Origin: Kitasatospora sp052076145
Lineage (GTDB): Bacteria > Actinomycetota > Actinomycetes > Streptomycetales > Streptomycetaceae
NCBI RefSeq assembly: GCF_052076145.1
Contig: NZ_CP197246.1
Location: forward strand, 4,340,001 to 4,404,000
Direction of reading: 5' to 3'
DNA: 64,000 nucleotides
Shown here: positions 58,493-64,000 of the stretch, piece by piece
Position numbering within the stretch: position 1 is the first letter of the stretch
Layout of the letters: each line of letters begins with the position of its first letter
Made by a program: the position numbers and the translations under genes
Notes under the pieces: model-generated
Told to the model about the DNA's origin: nothing
Seen by the model: the letters and a program-made list of their open reading frames with translations, nothing else
The model's database searches: none

Positions 58493-59536
58493 GTGGGCAA
58501 GGTCGTGCTCGTCACAGGGGTGGCCCGACGGCTGGGCGACCGGTACGCCGCCGAGCTCGCCCGCTGCCCGGGTGTCGACCGGGTGATCGGCGTCGACGCC
58601 GGAGACCCGGAGCCCAGCCCCGGCTACACCTTCCTCCGGCTCGACCTGCGCCGCCCCACCGTCGCCCGGGTGATCGCCGAGCACGAGGTCGACACCGTCG
58701 TGCACCTCGACGTCAGCGCGGTCGGCCCCGGCGGGCGCGCCGCGGTCAAGGAACGCAACGTCATCGGCACCATGCAGCTGCTCGGCGCCTGCCAGAAGGC
58801 CCCCGGCGTGCGCCGACTGGTGGTCAAGTCCACCACCGGCGTGTACGGCTCCGCCCCGCGTGACCCGGCCGTCTTCGGCGAGCGGATGCAGCCCAAGAAC
58901 CTGCCGCGCGGCGGCTTCGCCAAGGACGCCACCGAGGCCGAGGGCTACGTGCGCGGCTTCGCCCGCCGCCGCCCCGACTGCGCCGTCACCATGCTGCGGT
59001 TCGCCAACATCCTCGGCCCGGCGGGCGACACCCCGCTCGGCGAGTACTTCACGCTGCCCGTCCTGCCGACCGTGCTCGGCCACGACCCCCGGCTCCAGTT
59101 CGTCCACGAGGACGACGTGATCGAGGTGCTGCGCCTCGCCGCCGTGCCGCAGGACGACGACCGGACCCGGGCCGGCACCTTCAACGTCGCCGGCGAGGGC
59201 GTCCTACTGCTCTCCCAGTGCGCCCGGCGGCTCGGGCGGCCGACGGTGCCACTGCTCGCCCCCGCGCTCGGCCTGGTCGCCGCGCTGGCCCGGCAGGTGC
59301 GGGTCGCCGACATCTCCCCCGAGCACCTCCAGCTGCTCACCCACGGCCGGGTGGTCGACACCGCCCAGCTCCGGGACGGCTTCGGTTACCAGCCCCGGTA
59401 CACCACCGCCGAGGCGTTCGCCGAGTTCGCCGCCGCCCAGTCCACCGGCCTCCTGCCGCCCGCCCGGATGGCCGCCGTGACGGACCGCCTCGGCCGGCTG
59501 CTGGGCGCCGAACACCCGTCCGCGAAGAGGAGCTGA
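58493..59536 (+). CDS. NAD-dependent epimerase/dehydratase family protein
   Basis: The 347-residue protein is an extended short-chain dehydrogenase: KVVLVTGVARRLGDRYAAEL (nucleotide loop), VHLDVSAVGPGG, STTGVYGS and FANILGPAGDTPL. It lacks the usual YxxxK motif, because the region after the Ser/Thr segment reads PRDPAVFGERMQPKN, so it may bind nucleotide without classical catalysis. The GTG at 58493 is preceded by GAGGAGG 10 nt upstream. It overlaps functionally with the next gene, an acyltransferase, 7 nt away, suggesting membrane lipid or envelope work. Confidence 0.85.
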   Translation: MGKVVLVTGVARRLGDRYAAELARCPGVDRVIGVDAGDPEPSPGYTFLRLDLRRPTVARVIAEHEVDTVVHLDVSAVGPGGRAAVKERNVIGTMQLLGACQKAPGVRRLVVKSTTGVYGSAPRDPAVFGERMQPKNLPRGGFAKDATEAEGYVRGFARRRPDCAVTMLRFANILGPAGDTPLGEYFTLPVLPTVLGHDPRLQFVHEDDVIEVLRLAAVPQDDDRTRAGTFNVAGEGVLLLSQCARRLGRPTVPLLAPALGLVAALARQVRVADISPEHLQLLTHGRVVDTAQLRDGFGYQPRYTTAEAFAEFAAAQSTGLLPPARMAAVTDRLGRLLGAEHPSAKRS

Positions 59537-59543
59537 GGCTGCG

Positions 59544-60551
59544 ATGACCGCCGCGAGGGACCACGCCGCCGAGGCACGCGTCATCCCGATCGAGTCCGCG
59601 CCCAGCTGGCAGGGCGAGCCCGCCGGCGCCGGGATCGCCGACCGGATCGCCGAGGCCGTCGGCGGAGCCCTCGCGGGCCCGCTCGGTGCCGCCGCCGACC
59701 GAGCCCTCGGCAAGGGCTGGGAGGGCCGCGCCGCCAACGGCCTGGCCTTCCTGCGCCGCCGGATCACCGGCGACTACGAGATCGACGAGTTCGGCTTCGA
59801 CCAGGAGCTGACCGAGGAGGTCATCCTCTCGCTGCTCCGCCCGATCGCCGAGAAGTACTTCCGGATCGAGGTCCGCGGCATCGAGAACATCCCGGCCGAG
59901 GGCGGCGTGCTGATCGTCTCCAACCACTCCGGGACGATCCCGCTGGACGCCGTGATGACGCAGGTCGCCATACACGACCACCACCCGCACCGCCGCCACC
60001 TGCGGATGCTCGCCGCCGACCTGGTCTTCGTCCTCCCCGGCATCGGCGAGCTGGCCCGCAAGGCCGGGCACACCCTGGCCTGCAACGAGGACGCCCAGGC
60101 CCTGCTGGAGCGCGGCGAGGTGGTCGGCGTCTGGCCCGAGGGCTTCAAGGGCATCGGCAAGCCCTTCGCCGAGCGCTACAAGCTCCAGCGGTTCGGCCGC
60201 GGCGGGTTCGTCGCCTCCGCGATCCGGGCCCAGGTGCCGATCGTGCCCTGCTCGATCGTCGGCGCCGAGGAGACGTACCCGATGATCGGCAACCTCAAGC
60301 CGCTGGCCCGGCTGCTCGGCCTGCCCTACCTGCCGATCACCCCGACCTTCCCCTGGCTCGGCCCGCTCGGCGCGCTGCCGCTGCCCACCAAGTGGATCAT
60401 CCAGTTCGGCGAGCCGATCCCGACGGACAGCCACCCCAGGGAAGCCGCCGACGACCCGATGCTCGTCTTCAACCTCACCGACCAGGTCCGCGAGACGATC
60501 CAACACACCTTGTACAAACTGCTGATGCAGCGCCGCTCGGTCTTCTTCTGA
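59544..60551 (+). CDS. Lysophospholipid acyltransferase family protein
   Basis: The 335-residue protein has the PlsC acyltransferase layout with NHSGTIPLD, an H-x6-D form of the usual H-x4-D motif, VWPEGFKGIGKPF for glycerolphosphate binding, VPIVPCSIVGAEETYP and later NLKPLARLLGLPYLPI. It likely transfers acyl chains to lysophosphatidate or a related lipid at the membrane. The ATG follows the epimerase stop by 7 nt with a GAGGAG within that gene end, so the two form an operon. It is longer than typical PlsC owing to N-terminal and C-terminal extensions. Confidence 0.9.
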   Translation: MTAARDHAAEARVIPIESAPSWQGEPAGAGIADRIAEAVGGALAGPLGAAADRALGKGWEGRAANGLAFLRRRITGDYEIDEFGFDQELTEEVILSLLRPIAEKYFRIEVRGIENIPAEGGVLIVSNHSGTIPLDAVMTQVAIHDHHPHRRHLRMLAADLVFVLPGIGELARKAGHTLACNEDAQALLERGEVVGVWPEGFKGIGKPFAERYKLQRFGRGGFVASAIRAQVPIVPCSIVGAEETYPMIGNLKPLARLLGLPYLPITPTFPWLGPLGALPLPTKWIIQFGEPIPTDSHPREAADDPMLVFNLTDQVRETIQHTLYKLLMQRRSVFF

Positions 60552-60642
60552 GGCTTCTTCAGGGCGAACCGACCGCGCTAAATTACGCGTCGTACGGCTC
60601 GATCAGAGCCGGCAGTGAAACGCGCGTAGGGGCGGCGGAGCC

Positions 60643-61302
60643 ATGAGCAACGAGATCTACTTCAGCAACAACTACCGTGACATGTGCGAGCAGTACGGCA
60701 CCGGCGCGGGCTTCCAGTTCGAGTTCCACTGCTCGCGCTGCTCGGACACCTGGCGCTCGCCCTTCGAGGCGTTCACCACCGGCCGGGCGGCGAGCTGGGT
60801 CAGCAAGGGCGCCTCGGCGGCCTGGAGCATGCTCGGCGGCAACGGCGGCACCATCACCAACGCCGCCGACGGCCTCGCGGGCGCGACCTGGGGCAGCTCC
60901 CGGGACGCCGCCTTCCAGCGCTCCATCACTCAGGCCCAGGGCCACTTCGACCGCTGCGCCCGCTGCACCTCGTACGTCTGCGGCCGCTGCTGGAACGCCT
61001 CGCTCGGGCTCTGCCACGGCTGCGCCCCCGACACCGCCGCCGAGGCGGAGGCCTCCCGGCAGCGCGGGATGAACGACATGGCCGGGCAGCGGGCGTACGA
61101 CGCGGGCCAGCAGGCCGGGCAGGCGTACGACGTCTCCGCGCCCCGGCAGCTGGTCTGCCCGCAGTGCAACCACGAGACCCACGGGTCGGCTTTCTGCGGC
61201 TCCTGCGGCTACCGGCTGGCCCAGCCGTCCGCCTGTGGCTCCTGCAACGCGCAGATCCCGGACGGGTCGGCGTTCTGCCCCAGCTGCGGCACCCGGCGCT
61301 AG
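60643..61302 (+). CDS. Zinc-ribbon protein
   Basis: The 219-residue protein has many paired cysteines: HCSRCSDTW, CARCTSYVCGRCW, LCHGC, VCPQCNHETHGSAFCGSCGY, ACGSCNAQIPDGSAFCPSCG. They form at least three zinc ribbons around a Gly/Ala-rich centre that has an amphipathic stretch. This suggests a scaffold or a membrane-associated regulator, but its role is unknown. It lies between the acyltransferase gene and the convergent rsbN gene. Confidence 0.8.
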   Translation: MSNEIYFSNNYRDMCEQYGTGAGFQFEFHCSRCSDTWRSPFEAFTTGRAASWVSKGASAAWSMLGGNGGTITNAADGLAGATWGSSRDAAFQRSITQAQGHFDRCARCTSYVCGRCWNASLGLCHGCAPDTAAEAEASRQRGMNDMAGQRAYDAGQQAGQAYDVSAPRQLVCPQCNHETHGSAFCGSCGYRLAQPSACGSCNAQIPDGSAFCPSCGTRR

Positions 61303-61314
61303 CCGGGCACGCAG

Positions 61315-61345
61315 CAGGGGCGCGGGGGAGTCCCCCGCGCCCCTG
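61315..61345. terminator. Bidirectional terminator between zinc-ribbon gene and rsbN
   Basis: A perfect 15-bp inverted repeat (arms 61315-61329 and 61331-61345) lies between the convergent stops at 61302 and 61359. Confidence 0.9.
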
Positions 61346-61358
61346 GAGGGTGCAGCTC

Positions 61359-62561
61359 CTACTTGAGGGTCAGGCCCGGCAGCAGGCCCGGGAGCAGCGG
61401 CGGGATGGTCAGGCCCTGGGTGCCGTCGGGGGTGGACCCGGGGTCGGCGGACGGGGCGGTGGAGGGGGCGGCCTTCCCGGCGGGGGAGCCCGGGGCGGGT
61501 GTGGTGTTGCCTCCGACACCGCCGACGCCGCTGGTGAGCGGGTCGGTGAGGTGCTGGAGGACCGAGCCGACGCCGCCCTGCGGGGAGCCCGGGGTGGAGC
61601 CTCCGTGGCCGCTGCCGGTGTTGGCGGGAGCAGTGGGGGAGTCCGCGGTCTCGGTGCCGTTCTGCGACTCGCCCTGGGGGGCGGGGCCGGCCGTGGGGGT
61701 GCCGTGGGTCTGGTCGGCCGCCTTGCCGGGCGGCTGCTCCAGGTGCAGCGGTGCGACGTCCTCGTTCAGGTCGCCGAAGAGCCGGTCGACCTTGCTGGCC
61801 TGGGTGGTGAGCTGCGGGGGCAGCTGGCCCTGGACGGCGGCCCAACGGCCGTCCTCGCCGTCGGCGAAGGTGGCGAGCTTGCGCATGGGCGCGAGGGAGC
61901 CGTTGCTCCGGTAGACCGAGCGCAGCAACTCCCGCCCCCGGACGGCCTCGGCGTGCATGTCGTCGAGCGCACGCCGGACCTGCTCGACCGCGCCGTCGCT
62001 CAGGCCCGTGGTCGAGCCGGCCCGCCCGAGCAGGCCCTGGGCCTCCTCCAGCCGGGTGGACGCCTGGTCGAGCAGCAGGGCCCCGCGCTCGCTGTCGGAG
62101 CCCGCCCAGTCCAGGCGGAGACCCTCCAGGCTGCGCTTCATGCCGTAGAGCGGGTCCCCGGGAAGGGCGTTGGTGCTCGCGAAGGCCGCGCCGGTGAAGC
62201 TACCGACGGCAACTCCCGCCACCAGCCCGCCGATCGCCAGCCGCTTGCCCCAACGTCCGCGCCTGGCCGCGCGGAGCGCCCGGTGCCTGCGCTGCTGCGG
62301 CACCCGGGCGGTCGGGCCGCCCACCCACTCCTGCTCGAACGCCGCCATCAGCTGGGCGCGTTGGACCGACCTGGCCTCCATCGCGAGCTCGGGCTCGGGC
62401 AGGGCGCCGAGCGCCCCCGCCATGGTGAGCAGCTCCGCCAGCGCTCCTGCAGCCGAACCCGCCTCTGCGGGACCGCTGTTCGGTCCGTCATCCGTCCGGT
62501 GGGCCTCCAGCGCCTCGGCGAAGGCCTTCGCCCGCCGGTGCTCCAGCACGTTTGCCGTCAC
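61359..62561 (-). CDS. rsbN: RsbN-like anti-sigma factor of BldN (DUF5667 protein)
   Basis: The 400-residue protein has an N-terminal cytoplasmic helical domain (VLEHRRAKAFAEALEAHRTD), one transmembrane helix (LAIGGLVAGVAVGSFTGAAF), a DUF5667-type outside part (ALPGDPLYGMKRSLEGLRLD) and a long Pro/Gly/Ser-rich tail. It lies directly downstream of bldN. In streptomycetes the membrane-bound RsbN holds sigma-BldN inactive. The GTG at 62561 has GGAGG 8 nt upstream. A frame extending to 62726 adds unrelated residues. A BldN-type promoter resemblance lies upstream. Confidence 0.88.
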   Translation of the reverse strand: MTANVLEHRRAKAFAEALEAHRTDDGPNSGPAEAGSAAGALAELLTMAGALGALPEPELAMEARSVQRAQLMAAFEQEWVGGPTARVPQQRRHRALRAARRGRWGKRLAIGGLVAGVAVGSFTGAAFASTNALPGDPLYGMKRSLEGLRLDWAGSDSERGALLLDQASTRLEEAQGLLGRAGSTTGLSDGAVEQVRRALDDMHAEAVRGRELLRSVYRSNGSLAPMRKLATFADGEDGRWAAVQGQLPPQLTTQASKVDRLFGDLNEDVAPLHLEQPPGKAADQTHGTPTAGPAPQGESQNGTETADSPTAPANTGSGHGGSTPGSPQGGVGSVLQHLTDPLTSGVGGVGGNTTPAPGSPAGKAAPSTAPSADPGSTPDGTQGLTIPPLLPGLLPGLTLK

Positions 62562-62585
62562 GGGCCACACCTCCCTTCGTCGTTG

Positions 62586-62614
62586 TCGACACCCCGGCCT
62601 GCCGGACGGTTGCC
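62586..62614 (-). promoter_or_regulatory. Weak BldN-type promoter before rsbN
   Basis: On the minus strand GGCAAC (62614-62609) and TGTCGA (62591-62586) are 17 bp apart and match 4 of 6 positions each of the sigma-BldN elements CGTAAC and CGTTGA. In S. coelicolor rsbN has its own BldN-dependent promoter. Confidence 0.3.
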
Positions 62615-62799
62615 TCGGCAAGCCAAAACCACACCATCGGGTGACAGTCCCTGATCCTGCTTGACCGTTGGTCCCGTGGGGGTTTGCAAGCTGGCCAACG
62701 AGTGGAGCCCGGCGTGGGTTACGCACGACTGATCATGTGACCGCCCATTCACCCGCACGTGTCCCCGCGCGGAGGCCGTCGGTGACGGCCTGCCCGGTA

Positions 62800-63657
62800 T
62801 CACCGGGCGTCGGGGGGCAGCAGCCGCGCCAGCGTCCGCACCGCGCGGTACTGGAGCGTCTTGATGGCGCCCTCGTTCTTGCCCATGATCCGGGCCGTCT
62901 CCGCGACCGAAAGCCCTTGCAGGAAGCGGAGCGTGACGCACTCCTGCTGCTGCGGGTTGAGCCGCCGGACGGCGTCCAGCAGGGCGGCGTTGGAGAGCGA
63001 CTCCAGCACCGAGTCCTCCGGGCTGCGCTCGCACTCGTTGGAGTCGAGCATCTCGCCGGTGGTCACCTCCAGCCGGAAACGGCTGGACTTGAAGTGGTCG
63101 GCGACGAGGTTGCGGGCGATCGTCACCAGCCAGGCGCCGAAGTCCCGGCCCTGCCAGGTGAAGGTGCCGATCCGGCGCAGCGCGCGCAGGAAGGTCTCGC
63201 TGGTGAGGTCCTCGGCCGTGGCCTTGCTGCCCACCCGGTAGTAGATGTACCGGTAGACCGTGTCGGAGTAGTGGTCGTAGAGGCGCCCGAAGGCCTCGCT
63301 CTCGCCGTTCTGGGCCTTCTCGACCAGCTCCATGATCGGGTTGTGCTCGGTCTCGAAGCCGGGGCTCGGCGTCGTCCGGCTGCGGCTGCGGCCGCCGCCG
63401 ACGGTGGGCCGGCTGCGGGTGCCCGCGCCGGTGCCGCCGGCCCCGGTGGTGCCGGCGCCGCTGGTCGTGGTGGAGCGCAGCAGCGGGCCCGGGGGCGGGC
63501 CGGCCGCGAAGGTGCCGCCGGCGAGGGCGGGTTGGGGGACGTACAGCTCGAACTCGCGGAGCGCGGCCCACAGTCGGTCGACGCGGGAGCGGGAGCGCAG
63601 GTTGGCGGGCGACGGGCGGGAGGTGGAGGGCGCGTCGTTCCGGACGGGTGGGTACAC
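62800..63657 (-). CDS. bldN: Developmental ECF sigma factor pro-BldN
   Basis: The 285-residue protein contains sigma region 2 (FGRLYDHYSDTVYRYIYYRV, KATAEDLTSETFLRALRRI) and region 4 (PQQQECVTLRFLQGLSVAET, then EGAIKTLQYRAVRTLARLL). Before residue 110 is a low-complexity Pro/Gly/Thr-rich pro-sequence (YVPQPALAGGTFAAGPPPG) with basic ends, removed on activation in relatives. It directs genes for aerial hyphae, including chaplins and rodlins. The GTG start at 63657 with GGGAG 4 nt upstream corresponds to the known VYP-type start. The pro-sequence is longer than in S. coelicolor. It lies upstream of rsbN. Confidence 0.95.
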   Translation of the reverse strand: MYPPVRNDAPSTSRPSPANLRSRSRVDRLWAALREFELYVPQPALAGGTFAAGPPPGPLLRSTTTSGAGTTGAGGTGAGTRSRPTVGGGRSRSRTTPSPGFETEHNPIMELVEKAQNGESEAFGRLYDHYSDTVYRYIYYRVGSKATAEDLTSETFLRALRRIGTFTWQGRDFGAWLVTIARNLVADHFKSSRFRLEVTTGEMLDSNECERSPEDSVLESLSNAALLDAVRRLNPQQQECVTLRFLQGLSVAETARIMGKNEGAIKTLQYRAVRTLARLLPPDAR

Positions 63658-64000
63658 GGGACTCCCAGAGGCAGAACTGTGGACGGATCGCCTCCGCCTG
63701 CGCGGAGAGCACACTTCCTGACCCCCCGTCACACCGGACGTGTGGGTGGCGTGCATCCAGGAGAGAATAACGCTTTGTGCAATGACAGCTACACCCTGTG
63801 GCCGAAGTGGTCGTTTGAGATCCGCTTGTCGTGCATATTCAGCTGGAACTGACCGAGCCTGACTCCGGAAGCTCGGCTCTATGTGACCGCACATGAGCAG
63901 TGAGTGACAGATTTGGCAGGTGGGGCGGTGGTTTCCCCGCCTCCGGGCTCCGCAACCGCTGACTTTGCCGAGGAGTCGAACGATCGGAATCGGTCACGCC
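63658..64000. other. Region upstream of bldN, window end
   Basis: This 343-bp stretch holds the bldN leader, a BldD-type palindrome at 63719-63731 and an AT-richer patch (about 63765-63850) where a promoter could lie. No gene could be supported. Confidence 0.5.
63719..63731. promoter_or_regulatory. BldD-type palindrome in the bldN leader
   Basis: TGACCCCCCGTCA consists of perfect half-sites TGAC and GTCA separated by 5 nt, the spacing of the BldD operator (TNAC-N5-GTNA), though the centre deviates from the reported CWG. It lies about 60 nt before the bldN start. bldN is a known BldD target in S. coelicolor. Confidence 0.5.

Overview
This is a 64-kb, very GC-rich chromosomal window from a sporulating actinomycete, almost certainly a member of the Streptomycetaceae (Streptomyces or Kitasatospora). 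The signs are strong G/C bias at third codon positions, frequent GTG starts, the lsr2-clpC-lysS neighbourhood, and the developmental trio bldN (pro-sigma factor), rsbN (anti-sigma factor) and a bdtA-type excisionase-like regulator. Many genes also show leaderless promoters, with a TANNNT box 6 to 9 nt before the start codon. The genus is not decided by the sequence alone.

Layout. 1-6 kb: a truncated DHA2 drug exporter divergent from a TetR regulator, a secreted M23 peptidase, an aldehyde dehydrogenase and a threonine-aldolase-like PLP enzyme. 6.1-9.5 kb: an accessory two-gene cassette, a small trypco2 protein translationally coupled to a 1028-residue trypsin-NACHT-leucine-rich-repeat protein. 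This looks like an NLR-like conflict or defence system and is the most interesting locus. 9.6-19.9 kb: immune inhibitor A protease, a candidate intergenic small RNA, clpC with a ClgR-type operator, an SCO3374-like gene, lsr2, an ArgA-like acetyltransferase, a BlaI-type repressor, a 54-residue membrane protein and lysS. 20.0-26.0 kb: an aspartate-consuming cofactor operon (DUF2520 protein, panC, panD, nadB, nadC, coaX). 26.0-31.6 kb: a kinase-regulator-kinase two-component cluster, then a MidA/NDUFAF7-type methyltransferase overlapping a stand-alone nuoD.

32.6-40.6 kb is a type VII (WXG100) effector island. It holds one WXG100-like protein, a 1006-residue polymorphic toxin ending in a papain-fold toxin glutamine deamidase, its overlapping SUKH-4/YrhB-type immunity candidate, a second WXG100 protein coupled to a larger WXG protein, and an LppU/SCO3897-like envelope protein. 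No secretion ATPase or channel gene lies in the window. 40.7-57.8 kb is core metabolism and envelope: CtaG-like assembly factor, LCP ligase, Ppx/GppA phosphatase, an isomerase-fold protein with a histone-like basic tail, ilvD, proC, AcuC and several transporters and membrane proteins. 57.9-64.0 kb is the developmental end: bdtA-like regulator, ribosomal protein bS22, an epimerase and acyltransferase pair, a zinc-ribbon protein, rsbN and bldN with a BldD-type palindrome in the bldN leader.

No tRNA, rRNA, CRISPR array, insertion sequence, integrase or attachment site was seen. Three short tandem-repeat tracts lie between genes. Stem-loop terminators separate most convergent units. Family assignments come from motifs and gene order read by eye; no database search was run.
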